A stretch of 64,000 nt of DNA from Gnomoniopsis sp. IMI 355080 (GCA_027946555.1 JAPEVC010000008.1:186001-250000), one strand, 5' to 3'; shown: positions 10,967-22,673, numbered from the stretch's first letter. Notes: a model not told the origin generated them from the sequence alone. Numbers and translations are program-made.

Positions 10967-13089
10967 ATGGCTGCAAGGGCATCGCGCGATCGATTATTAG
11001 AGCGGAAAGCCAAGATAACGCTCCAATACAGCCATGACTACTTTGATCATTATCATCGAGACGAGCCATATCCAGGCATCCCCGCCCGGCGAGACCTTTT
11101 CAAAACCTTCCCCATTCCTAGATGGATTTCCACCCGGCGAACTGATCCTGCCCTCAACCCGTCACGGCCAATGGGCCCACAATCTCGGGATTGGCCGGGC
11201 CAGGAATTCTGGCGCTTTACGAGAACGGATGCTGGCACAGACAGGCAAATAGACCCCAATATACGGCAGAAACTAGAAGCGCTGGGCGTTGAGGTTGGTC
11301 AGATCCTCGGCGCGGGCTCTCAAGGTCTGGCCGTTGCGATCAAGTTCAAAGGTAAAACAATGGTTGTCAAGTATGCTACAGATATACAGTCAATGGTGCT
11401 AGAAATGTGGGCAATGAAAGAAATGGTTGGCGCAAGACATATTGTCCAGGCGAGTAACTTTTCGAAACCCTTGACTGTCATAAACATGCTGACTGCAGGA
11501 TTTCACATACATAGAGGCGGTGGATACCTAGCTTGAGTGATTCAGGCGTTGGGAATATTTCAGAGGATGTAATGAACCACCTAATAGCCGGCGAAGACGA
11601 TCACGAGAGGGAGTTGGCACAGTTGCTCGACATCAATCTGAATGACCTGACCAAAAGGACCCTCATTTACGCAATGGAATATATGAAGTATGGAAACATG
11701 AACGTAATCAACATCCGTCTGCCTCGCTTTCCTGTCCTGAGTATTTGTTGGGTCTCTGATGTGCCCGACCATCAAGTCTAGAGAGACTCCATGAACTCGT
11801 GGATCTAGTGTTGATAGATATATTTCCCAGGGCCTTCTTCGCAAAATATCCAAATTGGGAGCCCGTCTGGGAAGCAAAGAGCTTTGGCGGATTTTTTACT
11901 GCCTGTTCAGAGCGTGTGTTGGTCTGGCCTATGGTATGTCTCTCCGTACCCAGCATCTATAAGCAAACACAAGACAAAAACCATTTTCAATCGCGAAACC
12001 CCATCCTCTACGCTGATTGATGAGATCGAAGAAGAAGAACTAACGTCCTGACATGAAAAGATGGATGGGACGAGGGACTAGACCCTGAAACTGGTCAAGA
12101 CATACCTACCCAGGAAGAATTCGCACCGGTCAATGACGCAGGTCAGCTGTATGAGACGCACGAAGGCCTCATAAATTTCGATATCAACGAGCGGAACGTG
12201 ATGATTGGCACGGTACCGGAAGAGGACATGAATCGAGGCGAGCACAGAGAGCATCGTCACGATGAAGTACCCGTCTTCAAGGTCGGCGACCTTGGGATCA
12301 TCCGAGCACTCCGAGGCTTCTACCGGGACAGCATGCTTGCTTTGGCCTCTTCGAGAGTACTGGGTAATATATGGTACCATACCCCTGAGCAATTTTCACA
12401 AGCTTGGAATTACCATGGGCCTGCCGCTCAAGATGTTGAGGCCCTTGAAGCGGATGACACGCCAGGAAAATACGACTGGTGGACGAACTTGTGGCAGGTG
12501 GCGCGACTTATGACAATCATGGTCAGTAACTTGGTCAGGCCTCCCTGAGGACTATCGCTCTATCATGTCTCCCTTTCGCGTGAGCGATGTAGGGAAGGAC
12601 CGAAGAAGCAGCGTTCTCGCCTGTGACTACCTAGAATACTGACTATCTGGTTGCTTGAGTGTACTAAGAATGTGATACTAGATTACCCAATACCAACCAG
12701 AGATACCGCCCGATTGTTCGCGTGCCCCAATCCTCAAGCCAGGCGGTGTGGTCGACTTAATCTACACCTACGGAAGCGAACTCCTCGACGAGGACCTTTA
12801 CAGCCACTACGACCTCTCCCTCCGCTCGACAGTGGCCTGGTGTCTGGCGCATCGTCCACGAGACCGTCCTACGATGTGAGAACCCCTTCATTCCCGCAGT
12901 GGTGCCCGAATGTCCCTGGAAATCCCCCTTTAGACTTTACAGCGCAGTGCTAAAGTACAGCTTTTGAGCAGGGAGGACATGGAAAATATCATCAACGACG
13001 GTATATTGAGGAACTACCCAGAGGAAAATGATGATGAACGGGCCACGATAGCACAGCTTCTGAGCGAGCCGGATGAGGCTTGGCAAGCG
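10967..13089 (+). pseudogene. Fungal protein-kinase-like gene, apparently broken
   Basis: Exon-like pieces in order give a divergent kinase fold. The first runs from ATG 10967 to about 11452, with glycine loop GAGSQGLAV and lysine in MVVKYA. Further pieces read ELWRIFYCLFRACVGLAY (ends ~11936), then from 12061 INFDINERN (catalytic Asp and Asn), FKVGDLG (DLG in place of DFG) and HTPEQF (APE-like). After an intron the next piece ends in RPRDRPT, and after another the rest runs to 13089. The later exons splice in frame. The early part does not: after HIVQ the only phase-compatible donor is GC (GCGAGT at 11453), the following frame meets a TAG at 11529, and the next kinase-like block (from 11533) is one base out of frame. 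No open path joins them. It is either a pseudogene or a sequence with assembly errors. The 3' end is not resolved. Confidence 0.55.
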
Positions 13090-13611
13090 GTATGTATGTC
13101 TCGGGAAGGATCGTCGCTCTGGACCAGAGGTTGTGCGTAGCTTTTGGTAGAAATACAGTCATGTGCGATAGGTGCCAGAGCCTCGCGATGATCATATATC
13201 ATCATTCTTGTGTATTAGCCTCATAATCTGTCCTCCGACACTCATGTCTGCCCAGAAGGGTCGAACTAAACATGACCTTCCCGCTTGGTGCTCCGAGCTC
13301 GCAGATCCTGTGGTTTGATGGACGAGATGTGTGGTGGTATTTCCATGCGAGCGGGCTGCAGCCCAGGGATTAGATGGGTCTCTCGGAGGGACGAGTATTC
13401 CGCAAGGCCCAGCAGTGGTAGCGAAGACTTCATGTGCGGCGGCACGTGTATACTCGGAGAGATATCAGCACATTCGACGCCCGTCGGAGTACAACTCCAC
13501 TATGACGGAGGGCTGCACATATCATTTCTAACCCCACAGAAAGTGAGCACTGCGAAACCAAACGATTGCGTCCTCAAGGCAACACCAAGTCTTGATGTTT
13601 AGGGTTTGGCC
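13090..13611. other. Unresolved 3' region of kinase-like gene
   Basis: May hold the last exon(s) of the damaged kinase-like gene. Two short peptide stretches look protein-like (FDGRDVWWYFHA near 13,320; RRPSEYNSTMTEGCTYHF ending near 13,531), but they are in different frames and I recognise neither. No complete gene is supported. Confidence 0.35.
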
Positions 13612-14089
13612 TCAGCGCAACGGTAGGCATAGACCCATGGTCTTGTTCAGCATGTCGATGGTCTTTTCATAGTGGACATAGGTTGTGTCCGCAACCACAG
13701 TCCTAAGTCACTATCAGAACTGATGATCAAAGCCGCGAGTGATAAGTTATCACAGGGGGGCAAACATACTTTTTCTTGGGTAGAGTTCCCATAACAATCT
13801 GGGTCCAAGCTGGCTGGTTCAACGTCGCCACCTGTCGCTTCCAGTACTGAACCATGAGCAGGTTCTTAACGATCTTGTGCTCTATGCCAAGCTCTCTGGC
13901 GGCGGCTGTCAGGAACCAAATAGTTCGCTTCACCGCCCGCTCATCCAGCCGGGCATCTTTGTCGCGGAACGCTCGACGGAGCAGGTCGCGCAAGCTGGTG
14001 CGGGCAGGATAGGAATAGCAGACTGCTTTCAGCCCGGCGCGGAAAAGATGCCGATAAGCGTGAATGACTTTTGTTTGGGTCATTACCAT
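13612..14089 (-). CDS. Small conserved fungal protein, DUF1763-like, with LYR-like motif
   Basis: Two exons, 14089-13770 and 13702-13612, across a 67-nt intron (donor GTATGT, acceptor CTTAG). Spliced 411 nt, 136 residues, exact frame. The N-terminus has IHAYRHLFRAGLKAV, an HxYRxLxR helix like those of small LYR-type mitochondrial proteins, then a basic helical region (RDLLRRAFRD, ERAVKRTIWFLTAAARELG). The second exon supplies the C-terminus VHYEKTIDMLNKTMGLCLPLR, whose MGLC ending fits the fungal DUF1763 family as I remember it. Function is unknown; a mitochondrial location is only an inference from the basic helical character. The naming is less certain than the gene model. It is intact although both neighbours look damaged. 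Confidence 0.8.
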
Positions 14090-14215
14090 TGATCTGCTCT
14101 CATGTTGATTCGTCGTCGAGGTCGGGTTTGAGGCTTGGAGATCTAAGCCATCGCGCGCCGTACACGCTCAACCTCATTCATAATTCACGTACAGTACCTG
14201 GTTGAGTTTGCACCC

Positions 14216-14226
14216 GGGTTAGGGTT
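14216..14226. promoter_or_regulatory. Telomere-repeat-like box GGGTTAGGGTT
   Basis: Nearly two TTAGGG units in the 274-base spacer between the diverging DUF1763-like gene and the cysteine-rich gene, about 127 bases upstream of the former. Telobox-type motifs bind Myb-like factors such as Tbf1 in fungi. A promoter role here is inferred. Confidence 0.4.
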
Positions 14227-14363
14227 GTGCGACTTGAGCCAGGGCAACGTCAAGCCCTCCTCAACGCGCCTCTAATCACGCTCCCCATCAACTCATCTTC
14301 TTGGTCTTGAAGAACGCATGCTCATTTTGTCAGCTCTCTAGGGAAAGGTTTCCTTCTTTCGTA

Positions 14364-16471
14364 ATGCCTCCGCCACTTGAGGAGGAAGAGGTAGATATGC
14401 CAATTGTCCTTTGTGCTATCAAAATTGACTGGAGCACTTGGCTGACATGGATTATGTCAGGAATCTGAGCAGCAAATTGCCTACGAAAGTGATTCTGATG
14501 AGGCCGTCGAATTAGAGATTCCAGTGCCCACCAACGGCCCTAAGGCCGTATCTTCCTCTCACCAGCTACTTGGGACACGATCTGTAGTCTAGCAAGAGCT
14601 TCGGGATGTTTCGCCAGTGCCGTTTGTAGTCAGCGACATCGTCAGGCGGGCAACCCCAGCGCAGGAGACTGCTCTACCTGCATCTAGGCCTACCAATGAT
14701 GGGGAGAGGGCTTCCAAAAATGTCAAGAAGCGCGCCAGGGACCCCAAGAGACTAGACGAAGGAGTACGGCGCCCGTTAGATCTTCCCGGTGCAACTCCAG
14801 CGTGAGCCATGAGGGAGAGAAAGGACCCGTCTGGACTGACATAAGAAACTTGTGTAGCCATTGGCCAAGAAAAAGAAGGGAGCCAGGCGCGAAATACCTT
14901 GCGTCTACTGTGTAAGACGTCTCGAAAACGACCCCAAGTGGGTTTGTTGTGATGCGTTGGGTGAGTTTATCCACTTGCTCTCCCTGCTACTATTGTCACT
15001 CAGAGGTATCTTTTGTCCTCTTTTGCACGCGGCAGCTGACACCTATTTCCTATCCTCAAAATCGGTCAATCCGGCAAGTCGAAGTACGAAGGCATGAGGT
15101 GAGTTGAGCTAAGCACATCTTGGCGCCCTTAAATACATCTACTAAGTCTGGACGCGAGCTTTCAGATGCGGCGCGTGTCTTTATGCTCATGTATCGTGCC
15201 ATATGGTGGGTATGCCCCTGACAGATGTTTCCCAACGTAATGGCTAATGCCTGCGCTGCGCTTTGTCCAGATACCAGATAAAGCTGTAGACTCTGTCCGG
15301 ACTCTCGTCAAGACTGCTGCTGATGCGGTAGCTAGCGACGGTGTAAGCCCCCCCCCTACCGCTTCCCTCATCCACCCAATGTTGGGTAATACTGAGCCTC
15401 ACCCTCTCGCAGAACAATAAGATCCAGTTGCTAGCCGCATACGAAGCCGCCATAGGACCCGCACTAAAGGCTATAATTGTAATTCCCGATCCACACGCTC
15501 CTGAATCACAAAAGCGAAAGCGGAAAGCTTCCAGCTCAAGACCACAACAGCTCACCAATGGTTCCTCATCATGGCCAGCCAGCAATGCCCCTCCGTCCTT
15601 TTCTTACGCCAACACAGGCCCAAGTCAGCACCACCACCAGCAGTACGCACAAGCTGTATCTGCGAACTCCACCGCTCCGTCGTCGCCACACCACCACCAC
15701 CAACAGGACACCGCGGAGTTTGAGAGACTGGAGCGACTGGCGCTTCGGAGACGTAAAGTCGAGGCCCTCGAGTCTATCTCGCACACTGCAGCGCTGTTCT
15801 TGGCTGAGTTCATGGCGTTTGCAAAATGGCAGCAGGGCTCGTCTCCTTCCTCGACAGCAGCATCAGCAGCAGGAGGAGGAGGAAGAGGAGCGAATGGTGA
15901 TGACGACGATGGACGGGGTTTGAGCAGCAGCGGGCATTCTATTGGTATAGGACGTAGTGCAGCGGCACAGGATCATGGAATGGTCTATGCGGCAGCCGCC
16001 GCAGGAATGGCAGTACGCCTTTTTGTCCCCTTCCCCTCCTCCGTCCTTTCCTCCCTTATCGCCCAATGTTCAAATCCCAATCTTTTCCATGCTCCTTACA
16101 GTCTGGGTGGGTGTATACTAACATCATGTGTCCAGGCCAGCATGTTCCATCCCCCAGCAGGCGAAAATAACACCCACAATAAGCCCTACAGCAATCGCAC
16201 TATTACGGAGGCCTACCTAGATGCTATCAATGACGAGGACAGCGATAGTGATAGCTCAGACGTTTCGACAATAGCCAACAACGACCGGCGGGGGACTATC
16301 CCGGATGCTCACTTACCATCGGAGCAGGGTGAGGATGATGTCGGAAGGCTATCGGGTTCCAACTTGGACGATGATGATATACACAATGGCCGCGTAATGG
16401 GCAAGCAGGAGGGGGACGATGATAAGGGTGGGACGAGCCCGGCAAGCGAGGTGAAGGTCGAGGAGCAGTAG
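14364..16471 (+). pseudogene. Cysteine-rich zinc-finger-like gene with reading-frame damage
   Basis: Exons inferred: 14364-14390, 14461-14801, 14858-14960, 15079-15098, 15166-15205, 15271-15342, 15413-16012, 16136-16471. The Cys domain reads IPCVYC, then WVCCDALG, then RCGACLYAHVSC, a CxxC...CC...CxxCx7C pattern seen in an uncharacterised fungal family. Downstream are a helical region (AVDSVRTLVKTAADAV), a basic patch QKRKRK, His/Gln- and Ser-rich stretches and an acidic tail. Three problems affect the 5' half: an in-frame TAG at 14590-14592 inside exon 2, a phase clash between exons 2 and 3, and another between exons 3 and 4. From exon 4 to the stop all junctions keep frame. The last intron (16013-16135, 123 nt) has no stop and a length divisible by three, so it reads through as false coding sequence. 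Either pseudogene or local sequence errors. Confidence 0.5.
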
Positions 16472-17077
16472 TAACCTTGATCTCCCTGTAGTATACAGGG
16501 CATGTGTACCTCAAGCGTTGCTTTGTTGGACGCTATGAGCATTTCTGAAGGGACCGGCATATTCATCCATCGTGCAGGGATATTCACAGAACCTGGAAAA
16601 ATGTCTAATGTCTTCTTTACGAGGAAATCAGCTGCACTCGATATCACCTTTGCGGACTTCTGAGTTCCACGTAGGGAGAAATTGTCTTTCGATACACGCC
16701 TGTCCACGCCTCCGACCAATTCTTGAATATAGACACATTCCCAGTCAGTAGGTACAAGACAATCAAAACCAGCAGTGGCCGACATGTGTATGCCCCTTCG
16801 ACCAATGTGTGTCCTCTCCAAAAGAAAGAAAAGAAGGAGGTCTCGAGAAAATATGTCCGTTCTATATGCAAGATGTCTATGCTCATCGACGTCTTTACCT
16901 TTGCCCCCTTTCCGCTGTGTTTCCGCTTGCCCGCCATTCCACTCCCCCCCCCCCTTCTTATCTTTCACCAATCGTACAAATATCCAACACGCCGCTTGAA
17001 GGAAAAGAAAGAAAACAATCCACGCTCCCGTCATCATCATCACCATGACTCTCTCATTTCAGGGTGTTAGGTGCAGC
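16472..17077. other. 3'-3' spacer between converging genes
   Basis: Holds the downstream regions of the cysteine-rich gene and the first sugar transporter. Contains an 11-nt poly-C and a pyrimidine-rich stretch. No gene is supported. Confidence 0.6.
16944..16954. repeat. Poly-C tract, 11 nt
   Basis: Eleven consecutive C between two converging genes. Member of the set of G/C homopolymers. Confidence 0.95.
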
Positions 17078-19619
17078 CTAATCGTCCTGATCCTCGAGAG
17101 GCGCATACCTGCCTGCACGGTTCGACACGCTGCCTGACCTCGCACGGCTCTGCGACCTGCCCACGACACGCGAGATCCACCCCGCAACGCCGCCCTCGGC
17201 TTGGCCTTGATCGTACTGCGGTCGTCCGTCGACAAAGGTGACATTGGGCGGGTCGATGTCTAGGCCGGGGAAGTTGTTCTGCGGCGCCAACAGCGGGCGG
17301 CCACGCATATCGAGCGAGGGCACAGGCGAAGCGGCGCGGCCAAGTGGACCGTCGCTAGGGCCAAGTGCCGGTGTGCCCATTGACGCGGGGGTGCCGATGG
17401 TCGTAGTGGCGTCGCCGAAGATGGAGTTCATGTCTTCAAGACGGACACCGGAAGTTTCGGGGTAGATGAAGTAGACTGGCAGAGGTCAGTACTGTATCGG
17501 TGTTTGAAGTGAATAGCTCTAGTGTGGCCAACTTACCAATGACGAAACTAGCCGCACAGAAGAAGGCGTGGACGAGGTATAGCCGCCATTGAATCCATTC
17601 CTGTAGAACGGGAGTCAATTCGCCCACCAGCCAATTGCAAGCCCAATTGGTCGCAGTAGACAACGACGCGCCCTTGGACCGGATGCTGAGCGGGAGAATT
17701 TCAGGCGGATATAGCCACGGGATGGGACCCCACGAGTAACCGAACGCGGCATTGTAAATCATGACGAAGATGACAACCAGCCTAGGCGTCCAAGCAATGT
17801 CAAGGAAGATGAAGTACGAAATCAGTGACAGCGAAATGCACATGGCAATGGCGCCCGACAGCAAGATCAGCCGGCGACCCCACGAATCGACAATATACCA
17901 TGGCGGGATTGTGGAGAGGAAGTAGGTTATGCCGTTGATTCCGGTCATCAGGATGGCATCGTGACCGACCCAGCCGGCAGATTCGAAGACGTAAGGTGCG
18001 TAGTACGAAATGACGTTGATGCCGTTGAGCTGGGCGAGGGCCTGCGCAGACATGGCGATGAAGACGCGGGTACGGTAGCGTTTGAACATGTCACTGTATG
18101 TCCTCTCACCCTCTTGTCGCTGCAGGAGAACGTTCATCTTGATTTCGCGGTACTCGTCGCGCGCCTTGGCGTTGTGTATGTCACCGCCACCATATAAGTT
18201 TGCAATAACAACAATGCCTTCCTCGTCGTGGTCGTTGTCCAGGAGCCATCTAGAGCCTTGTCAGTATAGAAGCCATGGGAGAAGAGCTGCCAGGTTTGCC
18301 ATTACCTTGGGGACTCAACAATAATCAGACTTCCAATTGCAAGCAGGCCGCCCATAACGCACTGCATAGCCAGTGGGATCCGCCACGAGGCGTCACTGTC
18401 TATAAAGCCACAGAAGTAGTCTACCCAGACGGATGTGGTGTACCCAATAATGTTGCCCGAAAATTCTATGCAAGCAAGCTTTCCTCGGTTATGTGGCGGC
18501 GAAATCTCAGACTGGTACACTGGAACGATGGTGGACAGGGAACCAACGCCCACACCGGCAATGATTCTGCCAAGCATCATCATGGGCATGCCTGTCGCGA
18601 AGGTCTGCAGGGCGCCTCCGACGAAGAAGATCATGGAGCCATAGAGAATGGTGCGACGTCGACCAATGATGTCTCCAATCTTGCCAATGAGAAGAGACGA
18701 TATAAAGGCACCGATCTCGAGAATGGCGACCATAGTCCCTATCTCGGCCCTCGAGGGCTGGTTGAAGTAGTCCTTGAAGAATGGGCCACTGATCACATAC
18801 TACTCGTCAGCAACAATAATTCCACAAACGAGTGCTTTTTCTTGGTTTGGGGGAGGGTGCGGGGGAGGGGGGACAACACGGTCTCGAGGAGGATAACGTA
18901 CGTGATAATGCCCGACATCACACCTTGGTCATAGCCGAAAAGGAAAACACCTAATGATACGAATATACTTGTAAAGTAACTAGCAGTAAATTGTGTCAGT
19001 AATTAGTATACGTAGAGCTTATCGGCCGACGGGGGATTGGGACATACATCAGGGGCTTGCCCGTGAAGCCTCTACTTGAGCTCGGCATGATGGAGGATAT
19101 CAGGCGCTGCGCCTTGGATGGCCTGAAAGAAATTGGCTCTGGAATCTCAATTGCCTCCTTATCAATGCCGCCAATATGGCTGTGAACACCGTCGTGGTCG
19201 TGGAAGGTGGCTTGGTCGTGGATACGGACGTGCTTCTTCTCCTTCTTGGAGGCTTGGTGGTGGTGATGGGGATGTCGAGGTTTCAGGCCAGCTAGGACGG
19301 ACTCATCGAGGGTGTCGTTGAGCCTTGCACGCAGGGGATCTTCGGCGTCGAACTGGTCGCCAATGTCGCCGGTCTCCACCCAGGAGTCAGTGTCGTCTCC
19401 TGAATCCGAGCCGGGCGTGTCGACGCGATAGCCGGTGTGCGAGCTGCCTGCGCGAGCTCCTACTCCTGCTCCTGCTCCCGCTTGCAGGAATGACGTCGTC
19501 TCCTCGGTGTCGTCGTGGGGATCGTGCGACCGGGAGGCGGAGGCGGAGGGGTTGGGGATGGTTCGTAGAGGAATGTTAGACGGAAGGCGGGTGTTGCTCT
19601 TTGAGCTTGAGAAAGGCAT
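17078..19619 (-). CDS. MFS sugar transporter with long cytosolic tails
   Basis: Five exons: 19619-19048, 18979-18902, 18788-18306, 18249-17537, 17475-17078. All phases agree; 2244 nt, 747 residues. Start is the first true ATG of the frame. Residues 1-190 form a hydrophilic extension rich in Ser, acidic residues and a His run (HPHHHHQ). Twelve-helix MFS core follows: LFGYDQGVMSG in helix 1, GRIGD-type loop (GKIGDIIGRRR), VESPRW near residue 376, QALAQLNGINVISYYAPYVF in helix 7, PETSG near 621. A C-terminal tail of about 125 residues follows, rich in Gly, Pro and Arg, ending in an acidic DQDD. It is a plasma-membrane hexose/polyol H+ symporter by family. The two long tails are larger than in ordinary hexose carriers (about 500-570 residues), which leaves a regulatory or sensing role open; that is inference. 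Confidence 0.92.
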
Positions 19620-20050
19620 ACGGCATTCCCGTGCTGGTGGACCACAAGGAGTAGAGAGGTGGGAAAGGGCAGGAGGAATGGACGAGACAAGGCCACAGCA
19701 AAACAAGCGAGCGAATGGCACGGCAGTGAGGTCGGCGTCTCGGGGCGGTGATCGGATCAGGGAACGGCGGCAGTCAGTAACTCGTGCTCGATTGTTGACT
19801 CAAAAGACGGGTCAACCAGAAAGTCAAAGTACAGTACAACGACGGCCGGACGGCAGAGCTGGGCTGGGGGCAACAGAGGGCATGTGAGGGCGGTGCCTGG
19901 TGCATGTGCAAGGAACGCAGCCTAAACCTTGGTAACCAACCTTGCAAGGCACGAAGCAGGCTTTTGGGGCGGGCTATGCGTCGGCAGGGTGGCGGGTACT
20001 GTGTAGATTGGGGTGCGGCGGTGTGCGATTTGCGGCAATCTTGGCCATGT

Positions 20051-20070
20051 GTCTGTCTGTCTGTCTGTCT
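20051..20070. repeat. (GTCT)5 microsatellite
   Basis: Five perfect GTCT units, followed by an imperfect unit. Lies about 430 bases upstream of the first transporter's ATG. Confidence 0.9.
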
Positions 20071-22324
20071 CTGTCGATTTCTGTCTCTTACACACACATA
20101 CACCTGCAAGAGTCAGACTTCAATCAACAAGTCGTTGAACTGACCTCTACCTCTCTGCACTACCTTGGCCTGGAGCATAAGATTGGACGTAGCCCCAGCT
20201 TGTCTTCACTTGCTACGCGAGTACCAGCATCGCAGCCTAAATTACAGTGCACCAGGGTGTCCCTCGGTAGCATTTCTTACTCATGTCGTGCACCCATAAT
20301 CAATCAGTACCTAATTTTGTACGCCAAGCCTCATCCGTGCGCCCGGCTCGACCCCTACCTAATAAAAGATTGCCGGAGTAGGTAGTGCGAGTATGCTGCG
20401 TCGCTTTTATCCTGCGTACAGTAGCAGTAGGCAAGGCAAGTACTATGTAAGATAGATGCCAGGCGGGCAAGGCAACTGAGTGCAGTCAGCTGCGGCGAAG
20501 CGAAAGCTGTGTGTCGTCGTTCAGTGGTCTCGTGGCCTTCAGCTGATGATGCATCTGATGCTGAGGGTTTGTTTGTTTGGTGGGGACACATATGCAAAAT
20601 CCATGCAAAGCGAATTGAAGAGGCACAGCATATCACCCACGGTGTAGATGTCAAGCGCCATAGCCGCCGTGGGTTGATGCTCTGTGATGGACGTGTCACA
20701 TCTTCGCAGCGTTGATCGTGATAGATCAACGGACGCGGGGACGATTGTACATACTATACCTGAGTTGCAGAGGTGACGGGACTCGTTACTGCGTAAGACC
20801 ATGGAAAATATGGGGTATCCCATTGCCATGTTGCGTCATTACAGTTGCAATCCGGGGTCGACACAGGCCAAGACCCGGGGATGTGCTCTCGTGACTCTGG
20901 GGACAATCCTGGGGAAATCAGATTGAATCGCAACCTAACGGGGTCTGCGGGGCTCCTCAAAGGCTCAGGGGACCTGATTGTGGCGGCTTGAATAACAAAA
21001 AGAGGGGGACCACGAGGAAAAAACGAAGATCTCGTGGTCTGTTCTTAGTGCTGAAGTTTTCCGCTGGACCCTTACTGTAGATGTTATACGGTCTTGCTTA
21101 CGCCAGGGTGAGGTACTTGTAGAGTCGGTCATCTGGCCCCATACCGTTACATCTAGAGGACCCGGAAGCTAGGAAAGACTCCACCAGCTGCCATCTCCAT
21201 ATGAGGCTGCATGAGCGAGCGACCATGTACTGTACAAAGCCAGCCCAGCCAGCAATCTAGCAATCTAGCAAGCTGGAAACAAACTTTATTTTCACGAGCA
21301 ATGCTGGATTAGGTATCAAGTGGCTATTGATAATACAGCGTTTCCACCAGATGACAGCACCGTACAGCGATTGCATGTACGAAGGTGGAACGATGGTGGA
21401 ACAACCAGCCTCCCCAGAAGCAGAATCGCGATAAGAGGCCGCCGGATAGGTAAGCAATGCAAACCGAGGAGACGGGAAAAATAAACAAAGAAAGTTTGAC
21501 GTGCCGAAGACACCGAGGGCCAGAACAACGGCTTTATATCACACAACGCGCTTCAGAATAAGAGTACAAGTATCAAAATGTGCGAAGTTTACCCAGGTTG
21601 CTTACTTACATAATACCTAAATCTGCCCACTTCATTCCAAACTCATGCACATGCCGCGCAGAGATCGTATTACAGATCGGCATATCGGCCCGCTCGATAT
21701 TCAAGCTATCCCTTTCATCTATATAAGAGGCAATAACGAAGACAACCTTCTGTTACATAGCTTTTCACTCGCTGTGTCATCTTTGCTCTAAATATTTCAC
21801 TCGGGCTTGTGATTACCTGCCCTTAGTCGAAAAAGTGAACTCGCAGTAGCTTGACTCGAGTGCTGCGTACCTTGGGGTAGTCGGGTCGAGTGTGACTGAT
21901 TTGAAAGTCGAGTTGGGAATCAGTACTCTGAGGGCATCGAGAAGTAAATTTCCGTTACCTAAAGTATGCATATAGATGGTTCTGTCGAATTTTGGTGCAG
22001 GCGCGGATCACACTATAGCGATCCCAACTATATCAAGCATCTCCTCAAATAGCTTCAACCTTAAAACTTTCACGGTATGGCGGTGATATCCCTCTACGGA
22101 ATACAGAGTACCGTGGTCCGGTCTACGTCTATGTGTTCCATGCAAAGATTGCCTGTACCCTTGACTCGCTTGGGGAGGTATGGGCCGCAGAGGCGAGGAG
22201 CCCAGGCCGGGTTGTGTCTCATTGCATAGGCTTGACGAGATTTGATTTGCAGTACTTCCTACTGGGCATGTAAGAAAAATAACTTCTGCACTCAAAACTC
22301 GGAATCGCGAGCATCAATCAAGCA

Positions 22325-22338
22325 GCGGGCGCGCCCGC
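22325..22338. promoter_or_regulatory. Perfect 14-bp GC palindrome with CGG-N6-CCG
   Basis: GCGGGCGCGCCCGC is its own reverse complement and contains inverted CGG triplets separated by six bases. That spacing is the one known for Ppr1/UaY-type Zn2Cys6 regulators. It stands about 335 bases upstream of the transporter starting at 22674. Binding is inferred. Confidence 0.45.
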
Positions 22339-22673
22339 GCGGCTTGGATGAAAGTAAGTTTGCGGCAGATCATGGCACTTATGCGACGTTTCATCGCGCC
22401 ACAATGAGAACCATGGGACTCAACGACTCGGCCCATTACTGGCCTTCCCAATAGTAATGCAGCAAGAATCCAAAGAAAAGAGTAAAAAGGCTAATAAAAG
22501 GGGTCGTCTGTGCCTGATAAGATGACAGACGTTTCGGAAGCTTGTTTCCTCTTTTGACGTAGAAAGGTGATATATATAGGTTTCCAGTCACTTGGTCTTC
22601 CTCTGCTTCGACTTCCGTCCCATACATCATTTCTTTGCAAGCTGAACGTGGAACACAACATATCAATATCAAC

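Larger units (their letters stand above)
19620..22673. other. Intergenic spacer between diverging transporter genes
   Basis: Three kilobases without a supportable gene. Contains a (GTCT)5 microsatellite (20051-20070) and a GC-rich 14-bp palindrome (22325-22338). The part near 21.5-22.1 kb is comparatively AT-rich. Upstream regions of both flanking sugar transporters lie here. Confidence 0.6.

Noticed and set aside
18275..18934. Plus-strand open frame of 219 codons
   Set aside because: Antisense to the MFS transporter and crosses two of its introns.
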